Shown here: piece by piece, positions 24,349 to 33,058 of the stretch
Position numbering within the stretch: the stretch's first letter is position 1
Layout: every line of letters begins with the position of its first letter
DNA from: CAYRMV01 sp964425255
GTDB taxonomy: Bacteria; Bacteroidota; Bacteroidia; Flavobacteriales_D; Crocinitomicaceae
Assembly: GCA_964425255.1 (NCBI GenBank)
Contig: CAYRMV010000015.1
Coordinates: 1 to 39,538 of the forward strand
Length of the DNA stretch: 39,538 bases
Direction: 5' to 3'
Made by a program: the position numbers and the translations under genes
Notes under the pieces: model-generated
Told to the model about the DNA's origin: nothing
The model's input: the letters and a program-made list of their open reading frames with translations, nothing else
The model's database searches: none

Positions 24349-25101
24349 ATGCGAAAAAGTTGGTGTATCATGTTGATTATTTGGGTTCTGGTTTCGTGTG
24401 AAAAAGATCCATTTCCTGTTCCGGCTCCTGAAGTGGAAAATCAATTGCGCATGGAAGTTTATCCAGTTTTTGGTGAGCAGACATTAAAATTGGATTCGAT
24501 CTATACTTTTGCGAATGGTGATCGTATACAGTTTACAGACCTACTATTTTATGTAACTGATTTGAAATACGACACGAAACCTCTCTTGGATGCAGCATTG
24601 TTTGATTATCGGGTCAATGGAAATTTGCTGTTTCAAACTGTTGCTTCGCCAAGTGATTTTTCAAATTTGACCGCATTTTTGGGAGTAGATGAAATCCAAA
24701 ATCATGCCGATCCAACAGCATTGCCGAATTTACATCCGCTCAATATTGTTCAGGCAGGAGGTATGCATTGGGGATGGAATCCAGGTTACATTTTCACAAA
24801 AGTAGAAGCTCGCATGGATACCATTGCGGATGGGGTAGATCAATTTGATCATTTTTTGGTGTATCACACAGGTACAGATGATTTGTTGACAGATTTAGGA
24901 TTTTCTTCAATCAATTGGCAACTAACAACAAACCAAGTTTATCGAGCTAAATTGCAATTGGATTTGAATGTGTTTTTTAACCAATCAGGAAATGAGATTA
25001 ACCCAAGAGTCGAGTTTGTAACCCATTCATCGCCAGGGCAAATACCGTTGAGTACAAAAGCAATACAAAATTTTAAGGCAGGATTAACATTACTTCCGTA
25101 A
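24349..25101 (+). CDS. MbnP-like lipoprotein, candidate copper-binding partner of a MauG-type enzyme
   Basis: 250 aa. The signal ends in a lipobox (WVLVSCEKD, Cys17), so it is probably an outer membrane or periplasmic lipoprotein. The family-like features are LRMEVYPVFGEQTLKLDSIY near the N-terminus, GDRIQFTDLLFYVTDL, a Trp-rich segment AGGMHWGWNPGYIFTKVE (136-153, Trp141 and Trp143) and FLVYHTGTDD (His173). In studied MbnP proteins a tryptophan is oxidised to kynurenine by the diheme enzyme MbnH, creating a copper site. The next gene encodes such an enzyme and starts on the very next base after this stop codon. No methanobactin genes are visible, so the role is likely general copper handling. 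The Trp assignment is inference. Confidence 0.78.
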   Translation: MRKSWCIMLIIWVLVSCEKDPFPVPAPEVENQLRMEVYPVFGEQTLKLDSIYTFANGDRIQFTDLLFYVTDLKYDTKPLLDAALFDYRVNGNLLFQTVASPSDFSNLTAFLGVDEIQNHADPTALPNLHPLNIVQAGGMHWGWNPGYIFTKVEARMDTIADGVDQFDHFLVYHTGTDDLLTDLGFSSINWQLTTNQVYRAKLQLDLNVFFNQSGNEINPRVEFVTHSSPGQIPLSTKAIQNFKAGLTLLP

Positions 25102-26205
25102 ATGAAAGGCAATCGAAATAGAAAAAAGTGGGAGGCAGGAGTGCTTGTTTTTGTGACTTTACTGGCTATTTTGGCTGCGTGTAAAAAAGACCAAGTAGGT
25201 TACAACGTTACACCTTATCAATTGGATATTCCATCTCATTTTCCTGCGATGGAAATTCCAGATGACAACCCCATGACAGTGGAAGGAGTTGCTTTGGGAA
25301 GACGGTTGTTTTACGAAGAGCGACTTAGTTTGGACAATACAATATCTTGTTCATCGTGTCATTCGCCAGAAACCAGTTTTAGTGATGAAAAACAATTTTC
25401 GGTAGGAGTCAATGGGGCCACTGGTTCAAGACATTCGATGGCTTTAATCAACATGGGGTGGCAGCAATTCTTTTTTTGGGATGGAAGATCTAAAGTGCTG
25501 GAGGAACAATTACTTGAACCGGTACCCAACCCGATTGAAATGCACTTGACTTGGGACGAAGCAGTTCAAAGATTACAGGCAGATGTGAGTTATCGAAATC
25601 AGTTTTTTCAAGCATTTGGGACAACAAAGATTACGAAAGAAATGGTGGCGAAAGCATTGGCACAATTCATCCGGACAATGATTTCAGGAAAATCAAAATA
25701 CGACGTGATGTACAAATATCAAAACAGTTTGTCTTTAACATCCGAAGAGCAAGGGATTTTTTCATCGATTACCCCGGAAGAATGGGCGGGCTATGATTTA
25801 TTTTTGAGTTTGAATGGAGCAGATTGTTTTCATTGTCACAATGGACCATTGATGCAGGTACAAAAATTCAGTAATAATGGACTACCTCCAACTTTAGATT
25901 TAGGGCGAGAAGGAGTAACAGGAAATCCGAATGACCGCCGAAAATTTAAAGTACCCACTTTACGAAATATTGCTGTTTCAGCGCCCTACATGCACGATGG
26001 TAGATTTAAAAATCTGGATGAAGTAATTGAGCATTACTCCAGTGGAATTGTCGTTTCTCCTACGATTGACCCGTTGATTGAGTTTGCCAATCAGGGAGGA
26101 GTTCAGCTGGATGCAGAACAAAAAATGCTCTTGAAACAGTTTTTATTGACATTGACAGATAATCAATTTTTGCAAAATCCGGCATTTCAAGATCCTGAAA
26201 AGTGA
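25102..26205 (+). CDS. Diheme cytochrome c peroxidase-family enzyme, MbnH/MauG-like
   Basis: 367 aa. Lipoprotein signal (LLAILAACKKD, Cys27). Two c-type heme sites are present: CSSCH (83-87) and CFHCH (242-246). The inter-heme Trp is conserved in FFFWDGRSKVLEEQ (Trp126), and the second heme domain has KVPTLRNIAVSAPYMHDGRF followed by EVIEHYSSG. The Tyr312 there lies where, from my memory of the family, MauG-type enzymes place their tyrosine ligand and classical peroxidases a methionine. That and the abutting MbnP-like gene argue for an oxidising maturase and not a simple hydrogen peroxide scavenger. The gene starts directly after the MbnP-like stop codon, so the two are surely co-translated. 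Periplasmic side of the cell. Confidence 0.87.
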   Translation: MKGNRNRKKWEAGVLVFVTLLAILAACKKDQVGYNVTPYQLDIPSHFPAMEIPDDNPMTVEGVALGRRLFYEERLSLDNTISCSSCHSPETSFSDEKQFSVGVNGATGSRHSMALINMGWQQFFFWDGRSKVLEEQLLEPVPNPIEMHLTWDEAVQRLQADVSYRNQFFQAFGTTKITKEMVAKALAQFIRTMISGKSKYDVMYKYQNSLSLTSEEQGIFSSITPEEWAGYDLFLSLNGADCFHCHNGPLMQVQKFSNNGLPPTLDLGREGVTGNPNDRRKFKVPTLRNIAVSAPYMHDGRFKNLDEVIEHYSSGIVVSPTIDPLIEFANQGGVQLDAEQKMLLKQFLLTLTDNQFLQNPAFQDPEK

Positions 26206-26302
26206 TTTTTGTTAATTGATAGAAAAGTTTTTTAGTGTCATCATTTTGAGTGTTTTTGAAACAAAATTGGATTCTAAACGTTGTTATAAGCAGACCAACT
26301 AA

Positions 26303-26333
26303 TTGCTTTTTTCGCTGATTTTCCGTAATTTTG
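26303..26333 (+). promoter_or_regulatory. Promoter for the gene at 26352
   Basis: TTG at 26303-26305, a 20-bp spacer and TAATTTTG at 26326-26333 match the consensus fully. The start is expected near 26339, giving a leader of about 12 bases to the ATG at 26352 and excluding an upstream in-frame TTG at 26331. Confidence 0.6.
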
Positions 26334-26351
26334 TTAAATCGAGCTAAGAAA

Positions 26352-27776
26352 ATGACACACGAAATCAGATTAACGACAGAGGACAAAGCCCTCAAAATAA
26401 ATTTGACTCCCGATATTTACGGTTGCTTTGCAGAAATTGGTGCTGGACAAGAAGTTGCAGCCAATTTTTTTCAAGCCGGCGGAAGTTCAGGAACGATTGC
26501 TTACACCCAATCCGCTTACGACATGAAAGTTTCGGATGCTATGTACGGAGAATCAAATCGGTATGTTAGTGAAGAGCGATTAATTACCATGTTGGAGGCA
26601 GAATACGAAATGATGAAATATCGTTTGCCTGAGAAAAACAAAAATGCCCGATTTTTCGCATTTTGTAACACAGTTGAATCATTAAATTATCACAAAACCA
26701 ATCAAGGTCAAGGATGGGTTGGAGTTCGGTTTCAGTCGGAGCTTGGAGGTCCAGCTAACGATTTGATTTTACATGTTAAAATGCATGATAATAGTAACCG
26801 TGCTCAACAAGAAGCATTGGGGATTCTAGGTGTTAATTTATTGTACGGAGCTTTCTTTTTGATGCATGATTTACATGCTTTTCTGGATAATTTAGTAAGT
26901 CGTTTGCCGCGTGAGCGCATGGAAATCGATATGATGCGTGCTTCTGGGCCTGTGTTCGAAAACATAGATAATCGAATTATTGCATTGAATTTGGTTAAAC
27001 GAGGAATGACAGATGCGACCATGTTTGATTTAACTGGAAATGTATTGCAGCCAGCTTCAGCATTGTATAAGCGTAACATCTTGTTGATGCGTGGACGATT
27101 TCGTCCTGTCACTAAAGTTCACATCGATATGATCGAGCAAGGAACTAAGCAATTTGTTCAAGAACAAGGAGTGAAAGAAGAAAATGTTTCGGTAGTATTT
27201 GAATTGACCTTAAAAGATTTGACTGCCGATGGACGGATTTCTGATAAAGATTTTATTGATCGTGCTGAGTTGCTTGGGTCGTTGGGGTATACAGTGATGA
27301 TTTCCAATTATTTGAAGCATTACAAGATGGTCGATTATTTATCGACGATTGCACGCGGTCAGAAAATGGGAGTGATCGTTGGAGTTTACAATTTATACAC
27401 CATTTTTGACGAACGATATTACGATAATTTACCGGGAGGATTATTAGAAGCATTTGGACGAGGATTTGGACATAACGTCAAATTGTTTGTTTATCCAGCA
27501 TTGAATGTGGAGAATGGAGAGTTGTTGACGTTGGATAATGTACGTATTCAGAAGCATTTGTTAGGATTGTTTCAATTTATGAAAGACAATAATAAGTTGG
27601 AGTCAATTCATGATTATGATCAAAGTTTGTTGCACATTATGTCAGATGATGTGTTATCAAAAATCAAAGCAGGAGTGAGTATGTGGGAGGAAGACGTTCC
27701 AGATGAAGTGGCGAAAGCGATCAAGTTTTTTGAGTTATTCGGATATGAAAAGCGAACGGATTCGATTCCATGCTAG
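26352..27776 (+). CDS. Large conserved cytosolic protein of unknown function
   Basis: 474 aa from the ATG at 26352. No signal peptide or clear membrane span. Very distinctive segments that look conserved: TPDIYGCFAEIGAGQEVAAN, FFQAGGSSGTIAYTQSAYDM, DAMYGESNRYVSEERL, VGVRFQSELGGPANDLILHV, LGILGVNLLYGAFFL and GRISDKDFIDRAELLGSLGY. I remember homologues across Bacteroidota and other phyla that carry misleading database names such as nicotinate-nucleotide adenylyltransferase or TonB-dependent receptor. Neither name is supported here: there is no nucleotidyltransferase HxGH motif and no barrel. It is monocistronic by its own promoter. Function unknown. Confidence 0.85.
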   Translation: MTHEIRLTTEDKALKINLTPDIYGCFAEIGAGQEVAANFFQAGGSSGTIAYTQSAYDMKVSDAMYGESNRYVSEERLITMLEAEYEMMKYRLPEKNKNARFFAFCNTVESLNYHKTNQGQGWVGVRFQSELGGPANDLILHVKMHDNSNRAQQEALGILGVNLLYGAFFLMHDLHAFLDNLVSRLPRERMEIDMMRASGPVFENIDNRIIALNLVKRGMTDATMFDLTGNVLQPASALYKRNILLMRGRFRPVTKVHIDMIEQGTKQFVQEQGVKEENVSVVFELTLKDLTADGRISDKDFIDRAELLGSLGYTVMISNYLKHYKMVDYLSTIARGQKMGVIVGVYNLYTIFDERYYDNLPGGLLEAFGRGFGHNVKLFVYPALNVENGELLTLDNVRIQKHLLGLFQFMKDNNKLESIHDYDQSLLHIMSDDVLSKIKAGVSMWEEDVPDEVAKAIKFFELFGYEKRTDSIPC

Positions 27777-27909
27777 AAATGATTGAAATCATTGTAAATT
27801 GATTTTCTGAAATACGACATTCTGAAGTTTAATCCATTTTTCTTAATATTGAGAGACAAATCAAGATTAGATTAGACGAATTTTTGTAGATTTATAGCAA
27901 ACTATTCGC

Positions 27910-28923
27910 ATGTCACAGATTAAAAATGCCCTCATTCGATATCGCGTCATTGATCGATGTTTGCGCAATGAATTTGCGCCCTTTCCAACAAAAGAAATTC
28001 TTCGGAGAGCGTGTGAAGAAGCCTTGTATGGAGAAGAAACAGGTTCCAACATTTGTGATTCAACGATAGAAAAAGATTTGTTTGCCATGCGTATGGAGCA
28101 CGACGCCCCCATTAAATACAGCAAACGAGAGAAAGGATATTTCTACGAAGACAAAAACTTCAGCATTCAAAATAGTCCACTAAATTCAACGGACATAGAC
28201 GCCATTAAAATGGCAGCCAACACCCTTCTTCAATTCCGAGAAACCAGTTTATTTAAACAATTTGGCTTTGCAATAGATAAAATTTTCGATCGCGTTCACA
28301 TGGACGAAAACCCATTGTCTGCTGATTTGGAACAAATGGTACAATTTGAAACAGCAACTTCAGCGAAGGGCAGTGAGTATTTATCCCCGTTGGTCGATGC
28401 AATACGCCATAAAAAATTGGTTTATTTCGAGTACGAAAGTTTTGTTAGTGGAAAACGAAAACCACGCAAGGTTTATCCCTTGTTATTGAAAGAATACCGA
28501 AATCGCTGGTATCTGATATCACATGATTTGGTAAAGGATTCCATTACAACCTATGCCTTGGAGCGCATGGCAGAATTGACCGTTTCAGATGATATCTTTT
28601 CAGGACAAATTCGGTTCGATTCCAAGCGATTTTTCCAACATGCGATAGGAATAACTGCCAATGAAAATTTGCCAGAGCATGTAGTTTTTAAAGCAGAAAA
28701 TGTGGCAGCCAAGTACATCGAATCGCAACCCTTTCATCCAAGTCAAAAAACGATTAAAGAGGGAAAAAACCGAACCACATTTTCCATGGAAGTATTGGTT
28801 TCTGAAGAGCTAGTGCGCTCATTGATGAGTTTTGGAGGGGAAGTGGAAGTGGTTGAGCCACAAAGTTTACGGCAAACAATTCGAGACCGAGTACTCAAGC
28901 TAGCAACGCGTTATGAATTGTAA
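27910..28923 (+). CDS. HTH/WYL-domain transcriptional regulator
   Basis: 337 aa. The N-terminal winged-helix region (about 1-70: MSQIKNALIRYRVIDRCLRN, EEALYGEETGSNICDSTIEK, DLFAMRMEH) is followed by a WYL domain at about 150-215 with the typical IRHKKLVYFEYESF, RKVYPLLLKEYRNRWYLISH. A C-terminal WCX-type extension ends VEVVEPQSLRQTIRDRVLKL. WYL proteins are ligand-responsive regulators linked to DNA damage, phage defence and nucleotide signals. The stop codon overlaps the start of the serine hydrolase gene by 11 bp, so both are likely made from one transcript. The target genes are unknown; autoregulation is possible. Confidence 0.9.
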   Translation: MSQIKNALIRYRVIDRCLRNEFAPFPTKEILRRACEEALYGEETGSNICDSTIEKDLFAMRMEHDAPIKYSKREKGYFYEDKNFSIQNSPLNSTDIDAIKMAANTLLQFRETSLFKQFGFAIDKIFDRVHMDENPLSADLEQMVQFETATSAKGSEYLSPLVDAIRHKKLVYFEYESFVSGKRKPRKVYPLLLKEYRNRWYLISHDLVKDSITTYALERMAELTVSDDIFSGQIRFDSKRFFQHAIGITANENLPEHVVFKAENVAAKYIESQPFHPSQKTIKEGKNRTTFSMEVLVSEELVRSLMSFGGEVEVVEPQSLRQTIRDRVLKLATRYEL

Positions 28924-29983
28924 AATCTGGATGATATTTTTCTTATTGTTTTCCTTTTTGGAGCAAGCGAATGCGCAATTAACTCAAGAAATTTACGCGC
29001 TTGCACGGGAGAAAAGCAAAGAGATGCCCAATCAATTTCAATTTTCGATTGCCATTTTACAAGAAGACTCTGTAAAATATTTCGGATTCATGAAGAGGGC
29101 AGACAGTTTGTATCAAGTTGACAACAAAGATTCCATTTTTGAAATTGGTTCCGTGACAAAAGTGTTTACTTCAGGCGTTTTTGCACAGATGTTGGCTCAA
29201 AATAAAATTCGGTTGACAGATGACATTTCCAAATTAGTAAAGATAAAGCTCAACGAAAAAGCGTCGATTTCTTTGTTGAGTTTGGCAAATCATTCATCTG
29301 GTTTAATTCGGATTCCGTCTAATCTCATGTATTCAAATCCATTTGATCCAACTGATCCGTATGCAAACTATACAGAAAAATATTTATTGGATTTTTTAAA
29401 AAATAACATGATTTTGAATCAACCTGGGAAACGGTATGAATATTCGAATACTGGTGCAGGGTTGTTGGCTTACACGCTTGCAAAAGTCGAGAAATCAGAA
29501 ATTGATTCGCTCTTTGCAAAGTATATTTTTTCACCTTTTGGGATGAAACAAACTGCTTTCGAAATTCCATCTACGATTGTTCGAGGAATTGACGGAGAGG
29601 GGAAGCAAGTATCCAATTGGCATTTTGATGTTCTGAAAGGAGCAGGTGGCATCACTTCGACAACTTCCGATTTGATGAAATGGATTTCTGTTTTAGCAAA
29701 GAATGAAAACAGCACTTTTCGGAAAATGCTCGAACCAACATTTTCTATTTCCGAAAAGATGCAAGTTGGTTTGGGGTGGCACATCTTGAAACCCAACACA
29801 CCCGAGCAATTTTATTGGCACAATGGAGCGACAGGTGGATATTCCTCCTCGGTAGCTTTTCGAACGGCGAATCAAACAGCAGTGGTAATTTTAACCAATA
29901 TTTCAGCCTTGAGTCCGAAAGCACAGTGGATTGATTCCTTTTGTTTTGATTTGTTGGATTTGATTCAAACGAAAAGAATGTAG
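28913..29983 (+). CDS. Exported serine hydrolase of the beta-lactamase/class C family
   Basis: 356 aa with signal peptide MNCKIWMIFFLLFSFLEQANA. Catalytic motifs of the PF00144 family are intact: SxxK in EIGSVTKVF (Ser80, Lys83), YxN in YEYSNTGAG (Tyr177, Asn179) and the third motif HNG (303-305) in FYWHNGATGGYSSS. The last has His in place of the Lys of true class C beta-lactamases, which is common among esterases and D-aminopeptidase-like members. It probably acts in the periplasm on peptidoglycan fragments, peptides or esters. A real antibiotic-resistance role is not suggested. Its start lies within the end of the WYL regulator gene. The next gene begins about 80 bp later. Confidence 0.88.
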   Translation: MNCKIWMIFFLLFSFLEQANAQLTQEIYALAREKSKEMPNQFQFSIAILQEDSVKYFGFMKRADSLYQVDNKDSIFEIGSVTKVFTSGVFAQMLAQNKIRLTDDISKLVKIKLNEKASISLLSLANHSSGLIRIPSNLMYSNPFDPTDPYANYTEKYLLDFLKNNMILNQPGKRYEYSNTGAGLLAYTLAKVEKSEIDSLFAKYIFSPFGMKQTAFEIPSTIVRGIDGEGKQVSNWHFDVLKGAGGITSTTSDLMKWISVLAKNENSTFRKMLEPTFSISEKMQVGLGWHILKPNTPEQFYWHNGATGGYSSSVAFRTANQTAVVILTNISALSPKAQWIDSFCFDLLDLIQTKRM

Positions 29984-30064
29984 TTATTTACGAAACAAAA
30001 GAGTACGATTTTCATCCCATTTCAGCCAAAAAATACGTACTTTCGGGCAAGAAAAAAACAGGAA

Positions 30065-30838
30065 ATGGAATTAATTCAACACATAGAAAAAGGAGTTTTA
30101 ACCTTGACACTAAATCGTCCGGAGGTTTTTAATTCATTTAATCAAACCATGGCTTTTGCCTTACAAGATGCGTTAAAGTCGGCGGCAACGAATTCGGAAG
30201 TTCGTGCCATTGTAATAGTTGGAACAGGAAAAGCATTTTGTGCGGGACAAGATTTAGCGGAAGTGACAGATCCAAATGGACCTGAAATGAAAGACATTGT
30301 TTCGAAGCATTACAATCCGATAATCGAGTTGATTCGCACGGTGGAAAAACCGATCATAGCTGCGGTAAATGGCGTTGCAGCGGGGGCAGGAGCAAACATA
30401 GCCTTGGCATGCGATATCACGATAGCAAAAGAATCAGCGAGTTTTATTCAAGCATTTTCAAAAATTGGATTGATACCTGATTCAGCTGGAACATTCTTTT
30501 TGCCGAGATTAATTGGTTTTCAAAAAGCAATGGCTTTGATGATGACAGGCGACAAAGTTTCAGCCAAAGAAGCGGAATCGATGAATATGATTTACAAAGT
30601 TGTTACCGATGAAGAGTTTGAAGCATACGTAACACAGTTTGCACAAACACTTGCAAGTATGCCAACACGCGGTTTGGGAATAACAAAAGTAGCGATGAAT
30701 CAATCTTACAGCAACGATTTGACCCAACAATTGGCTTTGGAAGGAAAATTGCAAACCGAGGCCGGACAAACGTATGATTTTAACGAAGGAGTACAAGCAT
30801 TTTTAGAAAAAAGAAAACCTATTTTTAAAGGAGAATAA
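30065..30838 (+). CDS. paaG: Enoyl-CoA isomerase/hydratase, PaaG-like
   Basis: 257 aa crotonase-fold enzyme. The CoA/oxyanion motifs are GKAFCAGQDLAEV (56-68) and AAVNGVAAGAGANIALACDI (99-118). The stretch SFIQAFSKIGLIPDSAGTFF with Asp139 is characteristic of PaaG, the 1,2-epoxyphenylacetyl-CoA isomerase of aerobic phenylacetate degradation. Ordinary crotonases have a different residue pattern here. The gene is followed 3 bp later by a PaaH-like dehydrogenase gene, supporting a shared beta-oxidation-like lower pathway. The other paa genes (oxygenase, ligase, ring-opening enzyme) are not in the window, so use for another CoA ester remains possible. Confidence 0.87.
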   Translation: MELIQHIEKGVLTLTLNRPEVFNSFNQTMAFALQDALKSAATNSEVRAIVIVGTGKAFCAGQDLAEVTDPNGPEMKDIVSKHYNPIIELIRTVEKPIIAAVNGVAAGAGANIALACDITIAKESASFIQAFSKIGLIPDSAGTFFLPRLIGFQKAMALMMTGDKVSAKEAESMNMIYKVVTDEEFEAYVTQFAQTLASMPTRGLGITKVAMNQSYSNDLTQQLALEGKLQTEAGQTYDFNEGVQAFLEKRKPIFKGE

Positions 30839-30841
30839 GGA

Positions 30842-31996
30842 ATGAAGATTGGCGTTTTAGGTTCAGGAACTATGGGGGCGGGAATCGCTCAAGTAGCGGC
30901 ACAAAGTGGACATCCGGTTGTGTTAATTGACAACAATGAACAAGCTTTACAAAAAGCAAAGATCAACTTAGAAAAAGTATTTCAAAAACTCGTAGAAAAA
31001 GGGAAATACACTCCAGAACAAGCATCTGAAGTGTTGTCAAAAATCTATTTTTCGACCCAATTTGCCGATTTTCAGGGAAGTGGAATGATTATCGAAGCGA
31101 TAGTCGAAAATTTAGCAGTAAAACATCAGGTTTTTCAGCAAATGGAAGCCATTGTAGATGAGCAATGCATTTTAGCTTCCAATACCTCTTCATTGTCGAT
31201 TGCAAGTATAGGTTCCGTACTGAAAAATCCATCTCGTTGTGTTGGAATTCATTTTTTCAATCCGGCGCCATTGATGCCTTTGGTGGAGGTAATTCCAGCG
31301 GTTCAGACTTCAGAAAACACCTTGAAACAAGCAAAATCGATCATTGATAGTTGGAAAAAAATCACCGTGATTTGTAAAGATACACCTGGTTTTATCGTGA
31401 ATCGAGTTGCGCGTCCATTTTATGGCGAAGCCTTGCGTATTTACGAGGAAGGTGTTGCTGATTTCGCTACGATTGATTGGGCAATGACGCATTTTGGGGG
31501 CTTCCGAATGGGACCATTCACCTTGATGGATTACATCGGAAATGATGTAAATTATACCGTAACCGAGACTGTTTTTGAAGCATTTTATTATGATTCTCGT
31601 TACAAACCTTCTTTTTCCCAAAAACGCAACAAAGAAGCAGGGTATTTTGGAAGAAAGTCGGGTCGAGGATTTTACGATTATTCAGATGGGGTTAGTTTGC
31701 CTGAACCGACAAAAGACGAACAAATTGGAAAAATGATTTTTGAACGTGTGTTGGTTATGTTAATCAATGAAGCAGTGGAAGCGCTGTTTTTAAATATTGC
31801 ATCCAAAGAAGATATTGATTTAGCAATGACTAATGGCGTTAACTACCCGAAAGGCTTGTTAGCATGGGCAGAAGAAATTGGGCTGTCGAATGTGTTAGAA
31901 AAATTAGAACAACTTTTCGAAGAATACGGAGAAGATCGTTATCGACCAAGTCCCTTGTTGAAACGCTTGGTGCGAGCAGGGAAGACGACATTTTAA
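30842..31996 (+). CDS. paaH: 3-hydroxyacyl-CoA dehydrogenase, PaaH-like
   Basis: 384 aa. NAD-binding Rossmann motif KIGVLGSGTMGAGIAQVAAQ (2-21) with the acidic LIDNN turn at 28-32. Conserved ASNTSSLSI (112-120) and the catalytic His-Glu pair in GIHFFNPAPLMPLVEVIPA (His137, Glu149). C-terminal helical dimerisation domains carry DTPGFIVNRVARPF and GGFRMGPFTLMDYIGNDVN. It oxidises a 3-hydroxyacyl-CoA to the 3-oxo form. With the preceding paaG-like gene it fits the 3-hydroxyadipyl-CoA step of phenylacetate breakdown; the pair is the evidence for that. A clear terminator follows the gene. Confidence 0.9.
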   Translation: MKIGVLGSGTMGAGIAQVAAQSGHPVVLIDNNEQALQKAKINLEKVFQKLVEKGKYTPEQASEVLSKIYFSTQFADFQGSGMIIEAIVENLAVKHQVFQQMEAIVDEQCILASNTSSLSIASIGSVLKNPSRCVGIHFFNPAPLMPLVEVIPAVQTSENTLKQAKSIIDSWKKITVICKDTPGFIVNRVARPFYGEALRIYEEGVADFATIDWAMTHFGGFRMGPFTLMDYIGNDVNYTVTETVFEAFYYDSRYKPSFSQKRNKEAGYFGRKSGRGFYDYSDGVSLPEPTKDEQIGKMIFERVLVMLINEAVEALFLNIASKEDIDLAMTNGVNYPKGLLAWAEEIGLSNVLEKLEQLFEEYGEDRYRPSPLLKRLVRAGKTTF

Positions 31997-32009
31997 AAGA
32001 AAATGAAGT

Positions 32010-32036
32010 AAAGGAGGTGGAAACATCTCCTTTTTT
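32010..32036 (+). terminator. Rho-independent terminator after paaGH
   Basis: AAAGGAGGTG (32010-32019), GAAA tetraloop, CATCTCCTTT (32024-32033), then a T-run. The 10-bp stem has one G-T wobble and lies 13 bp beyond the paaH-like stop codon. Confidence 0.9.
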
Positions 32037-32108
32037 CTTTGTTTAGAAATGAAAGTTCAGAATCAGTTTCTCTAAATTATTTGTACCTTTCGTTCAGAAA
32101 CCACAAAC

Positions 32109-32918
32109 ATGAAAAAAAGAAGTTCCAAAAAGTGGATAAAGAGAATTGTCTGGCTCCTTGTGTTGCTCTATTTAACCGTGTGTACTGGATTGTATTTTTT
32201 TCAAGAATCCTTGCTGTTTCATCCGAAAACATTGAAGTCGGAATGGCAGTTTAAGTCGGAACATGAGATGGAAGAAGTTTGGATTCCCGTTCAAAAAAAC
32301 ACCAAGTTGCATGGACTCTATTTTCCTACTAAAAACGCCAAAGGAATCATTTTGTATTGCCATGGAAATTCAGGCAGTGTGAATGGATACATGGATTATG
32401 TGGATTTTTATCAACCCTTGGGCTACGATTTTTTTGTGTATGATTACCGAGGTTTTGGTAAAAGTCAGGGAGAAATAGAATCTGAAGGGCAGTTTTATAC
32501 AGATGCGAGACGCGTTTTTCATTGGTTACAAAATAGATCTAATGGAAAGCCCATCACCGTTGTTGGTTATTCGATGGGAACAACAGCTGCAGCATTTATT
32601 GCTAGCAAAGAACGACCAAAAAGAGCGGTTTTACTTGCGCCATTTTCCAGTATGAAAGACATGATGGGCCGACGATACCCGTGGGTTCCTAGGTTTTTAT
32701 TGAATTATCCGTTTGAAACAAATAAATATGTAGAACAAGCAGTTTGTCCGATTGCTGTATTTCATGGTGATTTAGATAAGACAATTCCCTTAGAGTCAAG
32801 CGAACAATTGCGGGAACATTTAAAAGAAAGAGATGATTTTGTCGTATTAAAAAATCAAGATCATAAGCGCTTGGAAGAAAATGAACAAGTTCAAACTTGG
32901 ATGAAGAAAAATTTGTAA
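32109..32918 (+). CDS. Membrane-anchored alpha/beta-hydrolase
   Basis: 269 aa. A basic N-terminus (MKKRSSKKWIKR) leads into one membrane span at about 13-31 (IVWLLVLLYLTVCTGLYFF), followed by the ESLLFHP signature common in ABHD13/17-like bacterial hydrolases. The fold elements are complete: ILYCHGNSGSVNG (81-93), DYRGFGKSQG, nucleophile VVGYSMGTTA with Ser155, acid in FHGDLDKTIP (Asp223) and His252 in KNQDHKRL. It probably faces the periplasm and is tethered to the inner membrane. Relatives are thioesterases or lipases; the substrate is unknown. It stands alone between the paaGH terminator and pheT. The promoter is unclear; TACCTTTC at 32083-32090 is one mismatch from the -7 consensus. Confidence 0.88.
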   Translation: MKKRSSKKWIKRIVWLLVLLYLTVCTGLYFFQESLLFHPKTLKSEWQFKSEHEMEEVWIPVQKNTKLHGLYFPTKNAKGIILYCHGNSGSVNGYMDYVDFYQPLGYDFFVYDYRGFGKSQGEIESEGQFYTDARRVFHWLQNRSNGKPITVVGYSMGTTAAAFIASKERPKRAVLLAPFSSMKDMMGRRYPWVPRFLLNYPFETNKYVEQAVCPIAVFHGDLDKTIPLESSEQLREHLKERDDFVVLKNQDHKRLEENEQVQTWMKKNL

Positions 32919-33032
32919 ATACCCAGATTACTTTACCCAAAATAATCTACTCTAAATTACATTACAGTTACTTTTTCTAATTGAAAATGCATCAAAGCAA
33001 ACAATTTCGAGTGAAATTACGGTTGAATCTGC

Positions 33033-33040
33033 TAAATTTG
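33033..33040 (+). promoter_or_regulatory. Possible -7 box for pheT
   Basis: TAAATTTG fits TAnnTTTG exactly, but no TTG lies at the usual distance upstream. A start near 33046 would give a leader of about 70 bases containing a 17-codon open frame. Confidence 0.35.
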
Positions 33041-33058
33041 CACGTGAATTTTCAAAAG

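Noticed and set aside
28913..29983. Antibiotic-resistance beta-lactamase
   Set aside because: The third motif is HNG, not KTG, and the sequence fits the broad serine hydrolase family; no resistance context is present.
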